From positions 1-58,087 of the forward strand of contig VBDU01000065.1 of assembly GCA_005883625.1 (NCBI GenBank): a stretch of 58,087 bases of DNA, in the 5' to 3' direction. The stretch comes from Chloroflexota bacterium. GTDB taxonomy: Bacteria; Chloroflexota; Limnocylindria; P2-11E. Below, in pieces: positions 24,540-34,903 of this stretch. Positions within the stretch are counted from its first letter, which is position 1, and each line of letters starts with the position of its first letter. Made by a program: the position numbers and the translations under genes. The notes under the pieces are model-generated. The model saw only the letters and a list, made by a program, of their open reading frames with translations. It was not told the origin of the DNA and made no database searches.

Positions 24540-26038
24540 GCGGCATACAGAAGGTACTCGTCGCGAACCGCGGCGAGATCGCGCTCTGCGTCATCCGCAG
24601 CTGCCGCGACCTCGGCATCCGGACCGTCGCCGTCTACAGCGACGTCGACCGTGAGGCCCTTCACGTGCGCGCCGCGGACGAGGCCTACCCGGTCGGAGCG
24701 GCCCCTCCGGCCGAGAGCTACCTGAACGCCGCGCGGATCCTCGCGGTCGCCACGCGTGCGAAGTGCGATGCCGTTCATCCGGGGTACGGCTTCCTCTCCG
24801 AGAACGCGGCGTTCGCGCAGGCCGTCGTCGATGCCGGCCTTGTCTTCGTCGGCCCGCCGGCCGCCGTGCAGCGAGCGCTCGGCGAGAAGACCACGGCGCG
24901 CCGGATCGCGCGCGAAGCCGGCGTGCCGGTCGCCGAGGGCACGGAGCCGCTCGCCGACCTCGCCGACGCGCGCGTGGCAGCTCGTCGGATCGGCTACCCG
25001 GTGCTCCTCAAGCCGGCGGGGGGCGGTGGCGGAAAGGGGATGCGGCTCGTCGCGCGCGAGGAGGATCTCGCGCCGGCGTGGCGCATGTCGACGGGGGAGG
25101 CGACGGCGGCCTTCGGAGCGCCCGCGCTGTATCTCGAGCGCGCGATCGAGCGCCCCCGTCACGTCGAGATGCAGATCCTGGCCGACCAGCGCGGGTCGGT
25201 CGTGTGGCTCGGCGAGCGTGACTGCTCGATCCAGCGCCGTCACCAGAAGCTCATCGAGGAGACACCCGGGCCCGCGGTCGACGCGACGCTTCGGCGACGG
25301 CTCGGCGAGGCGGCGGTGCGGGTCGCGCGCGCCGCGGCATACCGGAGTGCCGGGACGGTCGAGTTCCTCGTCGACGCGTCGGCCGGCTTCGTCTTCCTCG
25401 AGGTCAACACCCGCCTGCAGGTCGAGCATCCGGTAACGGAGATGGTCACCGGGCTGGACCTCGTCGCGCTGCAGCTGCGCATCGCTGACGGTGAGGCACT
25501 GCCGTTCGCGCAGGCCGACGTCGCGCCGCGCGGCGCGGCCATCGAGTGCCGCATCACCGCCGAGGACGCGCGCGCCGGCTTCGTGCCGACGGGCGGTGTG
25601 GTCGCGCTCGTCCGCGAGCCGGCCGGCCCCGGCGTGCGCGTCGACAGCGCGCTCGTCGCCGGGGTGAGCGTACCGACCGAGTACGACCCGCTCCTCGCGA
25701 AAGTGATCGCCCACGGCCCGGACCGCGCGACGGCGATCGTGCGGCTGCGACGCGCCCTGCGCGAGATGCGCGTCGCGGGCCTGCCCACGGCGCTGCCATT
25801 CCACCGTCACGTCCTCGCGGAGCCGGACTTCGTAGCGGGCCGGTACGACACCGGCTACGTCGCGGCCCACTGGCCCCCGCGCGACGAGCCCGAGCTCGCT
25901 GACACGGCGGCCGCCTCCGCGGCGCTCGTCGCCGTGCTGGCGCGCCGCGAGCGGAGCGCGCGGGCCCCGCAGGCGCCGGACGACGGCGCGTGGGCCCGAG
26001 CCGCGCGCGAGGACGCTCTCCGAGAGCTGCCGACGTGA
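24536..26038 (+). CDS. Biotin carboxylase subunit of acyl-CoA carboxylase
   Basis: ATP-dependent carboxylation of biotin. The N-terminus VLVANRGEIALCVIRSCRDLGIRTVAVYSDVD, the glycine-rich ATP loop GGGGKGM, ERDCSIQRRHQKLIEE and FLEVNTRLQVEHPVTE are all present, so the enzyme is essentially full length (about 500 aa). The essential N-terminal strand lies before the first canonical start (GTG 24665). The frame opens after TGA 24518-24520 and offers only CTG 24536, which overlaps the previous stop as CTGA, or ATA 24545, which gives the expected IQKVLVANRGE. A non-AUG start is therefore likely; 24665 would delete 43 conserved residues. CTG 24536 is chosen tentatively. Confidence 0.9.
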   Translation: MSGIQKVLVANRGEIALCVIRSCRDLGIRTVAVYSDVDREALHVRAADEAYPVGAAPPAESYLNAARILAVATRAKCDAVHPGYGFLSENAAFAQAVVDAGLVFVGPPAAVQRALGEKTTARRIAREAGVPVAEGTEPLADLADARVAARRIGYPVLLKPAGGGGGKGMRLVAREEDLAPAWRMSTGEATAAFGAPALYLERAIERPRHVEMQILADQRGSVVWLGERDCSIQRRHQKLIEETPGPAVDATLRRRLGEAAVRVARAAAYRSAGTVEFLVDASAGFVFLEVNTRLQVEHPVTEMVTGLDLVALQLRIADGEALPFAQADVAPRGAAIECRITAEDARAGFVPTGGVVALVREPAGPGVRVDSALVAGVSVPTEYDPLLAKVIAHGPDRATAIVRLRRALREMRVAGLPTALPFHRHVLAEPDFVAGRYDTGYVAAHWPPRDEPELADTAAASAALVAVLARRERSARAPQAPDDGAWARAAREDALRELPT

Positions 26039-26535
26039 GGTACGAGGTCGCGCTCGCCGGGCGGGCGCTCCGCGTCGACCTCTCAAGCGACGGACGATTC
26101 GCGGTCGACGGCCAGGCCGTGGCGGCGGATGCGCGCGAGGTCGTGCGCGGACGGCAGTGGTCGGTGGTGCTCGATGGCCGCAGCCACGAGGTCACGCTCG
26201 TCACGTACGAGCCGCTCCGCCTCGACGTCGACGGCGTCGACGTGGAGGTCAGCGTCGTCGACGAGCGCTCGCAGTCCGCGCGCCGCGACGGGATCCGCTC
26301 GGCGAGCGGACGCGTGGAGATCCGCGCGCCGATGCCGGGGCTGCTCAAGAGCGTGCACGTCGCCGAGGGTGACACCGTCGAGCGCGACGCGCCGCTCGTC
26401 ACGCTCGAGGCGATGAAGATGGAGAACGAGCTGCGCTCACCGGTGCGTGGGCGTGTGACGAAGCTCGGCTACGCCTCGGGGACGAAGGTCGAAGGCGGCG
26501 CGGTCCTCGCGGTGCTCGTTCAGACGTCGGAGTGA
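26035..26535 (+). CDS. Biotin carboxyl carrier protein
   Basis: Carries biotin between the carboxylase and transferase sites. The 166-residue protein has an N-terminal beta-rich linker region and a C-terminal biotinyl domain with VRAPMPGLLKSV-like sequence, then EAMKMENELRSP with the biotinylated Lys at residue 128. GTG 26035 overlaps the biotin carboxylase stop (GTGA) and its own stop overlaps the next gene (GTGA). Here carboxylase and carrier are separate proteins; they are fused in many other propionyl-CoA carboxylases. Confidence 0.93.
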   Translation: MRYEVALAGRALRVDLSSDGRFAVDGQAVAADAREVVRGRQWSVVLDGRSHEVTLVTYEPLRLDVDGVDVEVSVVDERSQSARRDGIRSASGRVEIRAPMPGLLKSVHVAEGDTVERDAPLVTLEAMKMENELRSPVRGRVTKLGYASGTKVEGGAVLAVLVQTSE

Positions 26536-28943
26536 CCGGGCGGATCGAGGCTCGGCGGAGCACCCGCCGCCGCAAAGCTCGGGAAGCGGCCTCATTCCTT
26601 GCGGTCCTCGTCGTCCTCAGCCTCGTCGTTGAGCTCCTCATCCTCGTGTACCGCCCGCTGCCGACGACCGACGGCGAGTTCCGGCTCCTCGGCCTCGAGC
26701 AGCGCGCCGAGATCGTGCGCGACAGCTACGGCGTCCCGCACGTCTACGCGCAGAACGCGCACGACCTGTTCTACCTCCAGGGATACGTCACGGCGCAGGA
26801 CCGTCTCTTCCAGATGGACCTTTACCGCCGTGCCGGCGCGGGACGGCTGGCCGAGGTGCTCGGCGACGGAGGTCTCGACGCGGACAGGTCGATGCGCACG
26901 CTCGGCTTCGCGCGCGTCGCCGCGGCGGAGGTCAGGCTCCTGCGCGACGAGACGCGCGAGGCGCTACAGGCGTTCGCCGACGGGGTGAACAAGTTCCTCG
27001 AGCAGCACGGCGATGCTCTCCCGGTCGAGTTCGTCCTCCTCGGGTACCGCCCCGAACGCTGGTCGCCGACGGACACGATCCTCATCGGCAAGCTCCAGGT
27101 CTTCGACGCCGCGGGGAACGAGACGCAGGAGCTGCTGCGCGCGGACATCGCCCTCCGCCTGGGTACGGGCGCGCTCGCAACGCTCATGCCCGACCCGGCG
27201 GGCCGCTCCGCGACCGTCGTCGACGAGCGTGCGTGGTCGCAAGTCGCACCGCTGCTCTCCGCCGGCTCGCTCGACGCGGGCGTCGCCGCTCTGCGCGCGA
27301 TCCTTCCCGGAGCCGGCGCGGGCGTCGGGTCGAACTGCTGGGCACTGAGCGGCGCGAAGACGACGTCGGGCAGGCCCATCCTCGCGGGCGATCCGCACCT
27401 CGGGGTGCGCAACCCCTCGATCTGGTACGAGATCGGCCTCGAGGGTGCCGGCTACAAGCTGGTGGGCTTTTCTTTGCCGGGCATCCCCGCGATCGTCCTC
27501 GGGCACAACGACCGCATCGCGTGGAGCCTTACGTACGCGTACGCCGACACCATGGACCTGTTCGTGGAGCGCGTCGATCCCCGCGACCCGCGCCGCTACG
27601 AGTACAAAGGCGGCTTCGAGACGGCGACGTTCGCGCGCGAGGAGATCACGGTGAAGGGCCGGCCGGACCCGGTGATCGTCGATGTCGCGATCACGCGGCA
27701 CGGTCCGATCGTCACATCGACGCTCAAGGGGCAGGCCGCGCAGCTCGCGCTCCGCTGGACGGCGCTCGACCCCGGGCACATCGTCGACTGGATCTTCGGC
27801 GTCGCGCGCGCGAGAAGCTGGTCCGACTTCCACGCCGCCGCGGCGAGCTTCGAGGGCGCCGCCGTGTCCACCTGCTACGCGGACGTCGACGGGCACGTCG
27901 GCTACCAGCTCGTCGGGCGGCTGCCGGCGCGTCCCGGCGACGGCAGCATGCCGGTCCCCGGCTGGACCGGCGAATACGACTGGACCGGTCTCGTCCCGGC
28001 GGAGGCGAACCCGAACGCGCTCGACCCGCCCGGGGGCGTCGTGGAGAACTCGAACGACCGCCCCTCGAGCGACCCGCGGTCCGCCGGCTACGCCGGCGAA
28101 TGGGATCCGGGATTCCGCGGGGCGTACCTCACGCAGCGGCTCGGCGCCCGCGACACGTGGGATCTCGCGGCGACGCGCGTGCTCCAGACCGACTTCGCGT
28201 CCGCGCCTGCCGCACGCTTCCGCGAGGTTATCCTCGCGCCGCCGCCGCGGACCGACCTCCAGCGGCGCGCGCAGCAGATCGTGCGCGACTGGAACGGCGC
28301 GCTCGGCGCCGAGTCGGCGGGCGCCGCGATCTACGAGTCATGGCTCGTCCACATGCTCGACCGAACGTTCCGCGACAAGCTCGGCGACACGCTCTACACG
28401 TCCTGGCTCGACAACGGGCGCTCGACCTTCGCGCTCTATGAGCTGGTGCAGCGGCCCGACGATCCCTGGTTCGTCACGCTGGGCGACCGCAGCGTACGCG
28501 GGCGTGACGCGCTGTCGGCGCTCGCGCTCGGCGATGCCGTGACCGAGCTCGGCCGGCGCTTCGGCGCCGACCCGAGCGCCTGGCGCTGGGGTGACGTCCA
28601 CACGATCACCTTCGCGCACCCCCTCGGCACCGGACCCCTCGCGCTCCTGCTGAGCGTCGGCCCGCTCAAACGCCCCGGCGACGAGAACTCCGTCAACAAG
28701 GAGACGTTCGCGCTCTCGAAGCCCTACGCGGTGATCACGCACCCGTCGGAACGGATGATCGCGGACCTCTCGGACCTCGACGCCTCTCTTTCGGTCACGC
28801 CGATCGGCGAGTCGGGCCAGCCGTTCTCGCCCCACCGCGCCGACCAGACCCCGCTCTGGGCCGCGGGCGACTACAAGCCCATGCGCTTCTCACGAGACCG
28901 GCTCGGCACGGTCGAGGGGACGCTCGTCTTCCGACCGCGCTGA
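26532..28943 (+). CDS. Penicillin acylase family (Ntn-hydrolase) membrane-anchored protein
   Basis: This 803-residue N-terminal-nucleophile amidohydrolase has a short basic N-terminus and one helix (about residues 18-40), then the family start LLGLEQRAEIVRDSYGVPHVYAQNAHDLFYLQGYVTAQDRL. The predicted self-cleavage site is G-S267 in VGSNCWALSGAKT, giving alpha and beta chains. GDPHLGVRNPSIWYE and PAIVLGHNDRIAWSLT follow, and the Asn/His positions of the family are present in the C-terminal half (NRPS-like SNDRPSSDPR). GTG 26532 overlaps the biotin-carrier stop. The natural substrate may be an N-acyl amino acid or homoserine lactone; this cannot be read from sequence. Confidence 0.9.
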   Translation: MTGRIEARRSTRRRKAREAASFLAVLVVLSLVVELLILVYRPLPTTDGEFRLLGLEQRAEIVRDSYGVPHVYAQNAHDLFYLQGYVTAQDRLFQMDLYRRAGAGRLAEVLGDGGLDADRSMRTLGFARVAAAEVRLLRDETREALQAFADGVNKFLEQHGDALPVEFVLLGYRPERWSPTDTILIGKLQVFDAAGNETQELLRADIALRLGTGALATLMPDPAGRSATVVDERAWSQVAPLLSAGSLDAGVAALRAILPGAGAGVGSNCWALSGAKTTSGRPILAGDPHLGVRNPSIWYEIGLEGAGYKLVGFSLPGIPAIVLGHNDRIAWSLTYAYADTMDLFVERVDPRDPRRYEYKGGFETATFAREEITVKGRPDPVIVDVAITRHGPIVTSTLKGQAAQLALRWTALDPGHIVDWIFGVARARSWSDFHAAAASFEGAAVSTCYADVDGHVGYQLVGRLPARPGDGSMPVPGWTGEYDWTGLVPAEANPNALDPPGGVVENSNDRPSSDPRSAGYAGEWDPGFRGAYLTQRLGARDTWDLAATRVLQTDFASAPAARFREVILAPPPRTDLQRRAQQIVRDWNGALGAESAGAAIYESWLVHMLDRTFRDKLGDTLYTSWLDNGRSTFALYELVQRPDDPWFVTLGDRSVRGRDALSALALGDAVTELGRRFGADPSAWRWGDVHTITFAHPLGTGPLALLLSVGPLKRPGDENSVNKETFALSKPYAVITHPSERMIADLSDLDASLSVTPIGESGQPFSPHRADQTPLWAAGDYKPMRFSRDRLGTVEGTLVFRPR

Positions 28944-28949
28944 GCGGCA

Positions 28950-28955
28950 TACCAT
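28950..28955 (+). promoter_or_regulatory. Putative -10 box for methylmalonyl-CoA mutase
   Basis: TACCAT is 6 nt before the ATG at 28962, matching the leaderless arrangement seen before several genes here. No Shine-Dalgarno is present. Confidence 0.45.
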
Positions 28956-28961
28956 CGGTCC

Positions 28962-30613
<1,652 letters not shown>

Positions 30614-30617
<4 letters not shown>

Positions 30618-31042
30618 TCCGGCTCGGGTCCCTGCATCACGTCGCCATCGCGGTCCCGCGCATCGCGGACGTGCTCCCGTTCTACCGCGATACGCTCGGC
30701 CTCGCCGCCGGACCGGTCCGTGAGCTTCCGGACCAGCGCGTCCGCGTGGCCTTCGTCGGCGGCGAAGGGGATCGCATCGAGCTCGTCGAGCCCACCGACG
30801 ACGCATCCGGCGTCGCGAGATTCGTCGCGGAGCGTGGACGACCGACGCTGCACCACGTCTGCTACGTCGTCGACGACCTCGCGGCCACCCTGCGGACGCT
30901 CGCGGCGGATGGAGTCGAGCTCATCGACGAGCGTCCGCGGCGCGGGGCCCATGGCATGGTCGCGTTCCTGCACCCCCGCGGCTCGGGCGGCGTGCTCATC
31001 GAGCTCATGGACCGCGCCAGCCTTCGCGAGCCGATACGATGA
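30614..31042 (+). CDS. mce: Methylmalonyl-CoA epimerase
   Basis: Vicinal-oxygen-chelate metalloenzyme that converts (S)- to (R)-methylmalonyl-CoA, linking the carboxylase to the mutase. The 142-residue protein has paired VOC motifs: [24 protein letters not shown] near the N-terminus and [16 protein letters not shown] in the middle, with Glu-containing metal sites (IELVEP, VLIELM). The start is TTG 30614, overlapping the mutase stop as TTGA. Fits the pathway context completely. Confidence 0.93.
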
Positions 31043-31749
31043 ATGCGGTGGATCGGCGTCCTCGCGTCGTGCTCACCGTCGGCCATGCCGCGAACGAGCG
31101 GATGCTTCGCTCGCGTGGCTTCTACGTCGACGCGCTGCGCGACGCGGGCGCGGACGTGGTCGTCGTCGAGCCCGGCCAGGACGCGCCGGCGGACTTCGAC
31201 GGGCTCTGCCTTTCCGGCGGTGGTGACGTCGCGCCGGCGCGCTACGGCGAAAGCGATCCGGACGCGCTCTCTCACGACGTCGATCCGGAGCGCGATCGCA
31301 CCGAGCTCGACGCCGTCCGCGCCGCGCTCGACCGCGACGTCCCCGTCCTCGGCATCTGTCGCGGCTTCCAGCTGCTGAACGTCGCGCGTGGCGGCAGCCT
31401 GGTCCTCGACCTCGCCGGTCACCGGCCAGACGATCCCGACGGCGTCGTCACGCACCGCGTACGGGCCGAGGCGGGCTCCCTCCTGGCGGCGGCGATCGGC
31501 GACGCTTCTATCGTCGTGAACTCCCGTCACCATCAGGCGGTGACGCCGGAGAAGCTGGGCGATGGGCTCCGACCGACCGTCGCCGTCGACGACCTCGTCG
31601 AGGCATACGAGGCGACCGACCGGCGTTGGGTCGTGGCGGTCCAGTGGCATCCGGAGCGTGCCGTCGACCGTGAGATGTCGCCTCAGGTGCGCGGTGTCTT
31701 CGATGCGTTCGTGAAGGCCGCCGCCGCCACGCCCGCCGCGGCACGGTGA
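31039..31749 (+). CDS. Class I glutamine amidotransferase-like (peptidase C26) hydrolase
   Basis: The 236-residue protein resembles gamma-glutamyl-GABA hydrolases (PuuD type): LCLSGGGDVAPARYGE, the Cys nucleophile elbow GICRGFQLLNVARGG, VNSRHHQAV and the His-Glu pair VAVQWHPE. It hydrolyses gamma-glutamyl amide bonds. ATG 31039 overlaps the epimerase stop (ATGA), and its stop overlaps the next start (GTGA). Its role beside methylmalonyl-CoA genes is unexplained. The family is confident; the substrate is not. Confidence 0.88.
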   Translation: MNAVDRRPRVVLTVGHAANERMLRSRGFYVDALRDAGADVVVVEPGQDAPADFDGLCLSGGGDVAPARYGESDPDALSHDVDPERDRTELDAVRAALDRDVPVLGICRGFQLLNVARGGSLVLDLAGHRPDDPDGVVTHRVRAEAGSLLAAAIGDASIVVNSRHHQAVTPEKLGDGLRPTVAVDDLVEAYEATDRRWVVAVQWHPERAVDREMSPQVRGVFDAFVKAAAATPAAAR

Positions 31750-33038
31750 CGGTCTCGACCGGGCCCCGGGCCTCGGTCGAGCTCGGGCAGACCGCGCGCA
31801 CGCTCTCACGCGGTCCCGTCGGCGCCGTGCTGCTCCATGCGCGCGAGGGCCGAACGCGGGAGGCCGTGCTCCGCGTCGCGCTCGCCGCCGGGGTCGAGGT
31901 GCGCTCGAGCATCGCCGCCGCGGACGGGCGGTCGTTCGTCGACCTCGCGCAGCAGCTACGCGACGCACACCCCGACGTCGTCATCGCGCGCGTGGACCGT
32001 GCGAAGGGCGACGAGCTCGCGACGCTCGTCGAGGCCGTGCGACTGGGGTGCGCCGCGCAGCGGCCGATGCCGCACCTCTTCGTCCTCGGCGACGCGCGCG
32101 CCGCCGCGACCCTCGCCACCAGGGCCGCGCCGATCCCCGGTGAGACCTTCGCCACCGATGCGGACGCCGTCGCGGCGCTGCGCGCGCTCCGGCGACGCGA
32201 CGACGAGACACCGCCGCCGCGAGCCGAAGAGACCGAGCGTGCGGCCCGGAACATCGCCTCGCTTGCGGGGACCGACACGCTCGTCGTCGACGTCGGCGGC
32301 ATGGCGACGTCGTGCGTGCTCGCGCGTCCCGCCGGAGAGATCGTCGCGGTCCACGCCGTCCCGTTGGGCGTGGGGGCGGGCGCGGATCGCGTCGTGGCCG
32401 ATGGCGGTATAGATCGCGTCCGCCGCTGGCTCCCCACGCCGATCGACGCGCCGGCGCTGCTCGAGCGTGTCTTCAACCGGGCACGCTGGCCGGACGCGGT
32501 CCCGACGTCGCCCGGAGCGCTCGCCCTCGAGATGGCGCTGGCGCGCGAGGCGATCGCCCGCGCGCTGCTTGACGGCGCCGCGGCGGGCCTCGACGTTACC
32601 GGCATGCGCGCAGCCCCCGTCGTCGCGCTCGGCGGACGCCTCGCGGCGTTCCCCCGCGCCGCGCAATCGCTCATCGTCGCCGTCGACGCGGTCGAGCCGA
32701 CCGGGCTCGCGACCATCATCCGCGAGCGAGCCGGCACCTACGAGACCGTCGCGGTGGTCGCGCCGCTCTGGCCGAGGCGCTCGGCGGTCATCCGTCTACG
32801 ACACGCCGGCGGCGAGACCGAGCAGCGCGTCGCTCGTGGCGGCTTCTTCCTCATGCCCGCGAAAGGCCGCGTCGGGCTGACCGCGACGGGCGCCAATCTG
32901 CGCGGGACGGTCGAGGCGGGCGGCCTCGGTCTCCTCGTCGATGCCCGTGGCCGTCCCGTGGATCTTCCGCAGCGGGACGCCGAGCGCATTCCCACGCTCG
33001 CGCGGTGGCACGCCGCCGTGTCGGCGCTCCCGGTCTGA
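31746..33038 (+). CDS. MutL-like (glutamate mutase L) ASKHA-fold protein
   Basis: The 430-residue protein shows ASKHA ATPase hallmarks of the MutL/GlmL family: DTLVVDVGGMATSCVLARP (phosphate-1 loop) near residue 180 and VVALGGRLAAFP (second nucleotide loop) near residue 295. Family members are proposed chaperones of cobalamin-dependent carbon-skeleton mutases such as glutamate mutase, but no glutamate mutase is present; the nearest B12 mutase is methylmalonyl-CoA mutase in the same cluster. The family's N-terminal half is shortened and followed by a cysteine-poor beta region. The MutL assignment rests on the loop motifs and is moderate. Confidence 0.7.
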   Translation: MTVSTGPRASVELGQTARTLSRGPVGAVLLHAREGRTREAVLRVALAAGVEVRSSIAAADGRSFVDLAQQLRDAHPDVVIARVDRAKGDELATLVEAVRLGCAAQRPMPHLFVLGDARAAATLATRAAPIPGETFATDADAVAALRALRRRDDETPPPRAEETERAARNIASLAGTDTLVVDVGGMATSCVLARPAGEIVAVHAVPLGVGAGADRVVADGGIDRVRRWLPTPIDAPALLERVFNRARWPDAVPTSPGALALEMALAREAIARALLDGAAAGLDVTGMRAAPVVALGGRLAAFPRAAQSLIVAVDAVEPTGLATIIRERAGTYETVAVVAPLWPRRSAVIRLRHAGGETEQRVARGGFFLMPAKGRVGLTATGANLRGTVEAGGLGLLVDARGRPVDLPQRDAERIPTLARWHAAVSALPV

Positions 33039-33040
33039 CC

Positions 33041-34063
33041 ATGGCCTGGCGCTACGCGCGGTGGACCGCGGAGCACGACCTTCCCATCGGCGTCGCGGAG
33101 CGCCGCAACCTCGGCACGCGCGTGCGTGCGGGCGACGTGATCGGCGCCGGTGCCACCGCGGGCAACGTGGTACGGCTCGCCGGCGCGCGGCGTCTCGGCA
33201 TCGCCGCCGCCGATCTCGCCCGCCTCCTGCGCGTGAGCGTCGGCAGCGAGGTCGTCCGCGGCACGGTCCTCGCCCGTACGGGACGCCGATTCGCGCGCAC
33301 GCTGAGCGCGCCGACCGACGGGCGCCTCATGCACCTCACCGCCGACGGCGACCTCTACTTCGCACCGGCCGCCGCCCGCTGGATCGTGCGCTCGACGCTG
33401 GATGGCGAGGTCGTCCGCTCCGATGACGCGTGCGTTGCGGTCGCGGGCGCGGCGTGGGGCCTGTCCGGGCTCGCCGCGTACGGGCCGGATGCGGTCGGCG
33501 AGCTCGCCCTCGGGGTCGACGCGCCGACCGATGAGCTGCAGCCGTCGCGCCTCGACGTCCGGCTGGGTGGCCGGATCCTCGTCGGCGGCGCGCGCATCGC
33601 GGCCGAGGCGATCACGCGCGCGCACGCGTGCGCGATCGCCGGGCTCGTCGCGGGCGCCGCCCCGGCCGCCGGACTGCGTGTCGTGTACGGCAACGCGATC
33701 ACGGCCGCCGGCTCGGCGACGCGCGACGACAGCCCGACCGTGCTCTGCCTCGTCGGCTTCGGGACCGCACCGCTGCCGCGCGAAGTCTTCGCCCCTCTCG
33801 CCGCGCTCGCGGGATCGCGGGCCGCCATCCATGCCTCGTCCGCTCGGCTCTTCGTCTTCGCGCCGGCCGATGCCGGAGATTTCGCGCAGGACGCCCCCGA
33901 CCTCACGCTCGCGAGTGACTACGGCGCGGTGCGCCCGCTCGCGAACGGCCGCGCCACGGCGGGCGAGGCGCGGTTCGCGAGCGAGGTCACGGCTGAGGCG
34001 CTGCGCTGCGGCGGCGAGGTCATCCCCACGGCCAACGTGATGCCTTTCGACGCGGAGCGCTAG
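33041..34063 (+). CDS. Uncharacterised MutL-partner protein with barrel-sandwich-like region
   Basis: This 340-residue protein is not recognised. ATG 33041 comes 2 nt after the MutL-like stop. Residues 1-100 have a repetitive Gly/Val pattern (RVRAGDVIGAG; SVGSEVVRGTVLARTGRRFARTLSAPTDGRLMHLTADGDLYF) typical of lipoyl- or barrel-sandwich-type folds. The C-terminal half alternates strands and helices (LRVVYGNAITAAGSA; TVLCLVGFGTAPLPREVFAPLAALAGSRAAIHASSARLFVFAP). It has no signal peptide or transmembrane helix. It is probably a cytoplasmic partner of the MutL-like protein. Confidence 0.7.
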   Translation: MAWRYARWTAEHDLPIGVAERRNLGTRVRAGDVIGAGATAGNVVRLAGARRLGIAAADLARLLRVSVGSEVVRGTVLARTGRRFARTLSAPTDGRLMHLTADGDLYFAPAAARWIVRSTLDGEVVRSDDACVAVAGAAWGLSGLAAYGPDAVGELALGVDAPTDELQPSRLDVRLGGRILVGGARIAAEAITRAHACAIAGLVAGAAPAAGLRVVYGNAITAAGSATRDDSPTVLCLVGFGTAPLPREVFAPLAALAGSRAAIHASSARLFVFAPADAGDFAQDAPDLTLASDYGAVRPLANGRATAGEARFASEVTAEALRCGGEVIPTANVMPFDAER

Positions 34064-34066
34064 CCT
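34061..34066 (+). promoter_or_regulatory. Putative -10 box overlapping a stop codon
   Basis: TAGCCT includes the TAG stop of the preceding gene and lies 8 nt before GTG 34075. Weak evidence on its own, but it matches the recurring TANNNT spacing. Confidence 0.3.
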
Positions 34067-34074
34067 CGCAGCTC

Positions 34075-34425
34075 GTGGCGAGGGGGAGGCGGCGCAGACG
34101 CGAGCGGCGCGACGAACGCGAAGATCGCGGGACGACCGTCGCGCGCCGCGAATCCCGTTCGATCGAGAAGCGGCGGAGCGAGTTCGTCGCCGCGCAACGC
34201 GCGCTCGCGCGCCGGCGCACCGTGATCGGCCTGCTCGGCTTCGTTCCGCTCGCGGGATTCGTCGGCTGCGGCTACGGCCTCACCGCGCTGTGCGCGATCC
34301 CATCCGAGGTGTGGCTCCTCGGGTGGGCCGCGTTCTTCGGGTCGTTCCTCGGCCTTACCATTCGACTGTTCCGTGAACGCCGCAAATTCGAACGCGGAGC
34401 GGCGGGTGGCGCGACCTCTTCATGA
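34075..34425 (+). CDS. Small two-helix membrane protein with highly basic N-terminus
   Basis: The 116-residue protein starts with an Arg-rich segment (ARGRRRRRERRDEREDRG), followed by two hydrophobic helices at about residues 50-72 and 78-98, then a charged tail. It is not recognised. The start is GTG 34075. It precedes the t6A cluster and may be transcribed with it. Confidence 0.6.
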   Translation: MARGRRRRRERRDEREDRGTTVARRESRSIEKRRSEFVAAQRALARRRTVIGLLGFVPLAGFVGCGYGLTALCAIPSEVWLLGWAAFFGSFLGLTIRLFRERRKFERGAAGGATSS

Positions 34426-34441
34426 CGCGACGATCGACCTC

Positions 34442-34903
34442 GTGAGCCACTCTTCTCTCCACACCGAACGACTCGGCGAGCGCCTCGGCGCGCTCGCGGC
34501 GCCGAACGACGTGTTCGCGCTGAGCGGCGAGCTGGGCGCGGGAAAGACCGTGCTCGCACGCGGGATCGCCGCCGGCCTCGGGATCGAGCCGGCGGAGATC
34601 ACGAGCCCCACGTTCATCATCCTGCGCGAGCACGGAGGCGGCCGGCTGCCGTTCTTCCATCTCGATCTCTACCGTCTCGAGGGTGCCGACCTCACGAACA
34701 CCGGGTGGGAGGAGGCGCTCGACGCCGGCGGGGTGACGGTCATCGAATGGCCGGATCGCGCCGGCGACGCCCTGCCCGACGACCGTGTCGACGTTCGGCT
34801 CGAGCACATCGCGGACACCAAGCGCCGCGTCGTCTTTGCCGCGACCGGCCCGCGCTCGAGGCACCTCGTCCAGGAGCTGCGCACGAGTGTTGTTGGCGCT
34901 TGA
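34442..34903 (+). CDS. tsaE: tRNA N6-threonylcarbamoyladenosine biosynthesis ATPase TsaE
   Basis: TsaE is the P-loop ATPase that resets the TsaBD complex during t6A37 formation. It has Walker A GELGAGKTVLARG, SPTFIILREH, HLDLYRLEG and EWPDRAGDALP. GTG 34442 gives 153 residues, the usual length, beginning with the expected helix HTERLGERLGAL. The longer frame from 34373 would overlap the preceding gene by 53 bases. tsaB begins within its last codons. The family is certain; the exact start is slightly uncertain. Confidence 0.94.
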   Translation: MSHSSLHTERLGERLGALAAPNDVFALSGELGAGKTVLARGIAAGLGIEPAEITSPTFIILREHGGGRLPFFHLDLYRLEGADLTNTGWEEALDAGGVTVIEWPDRAGDALPDDRVDVRLEHIADTKRRVVFAATGPRSRHLVQELRTSVVGA

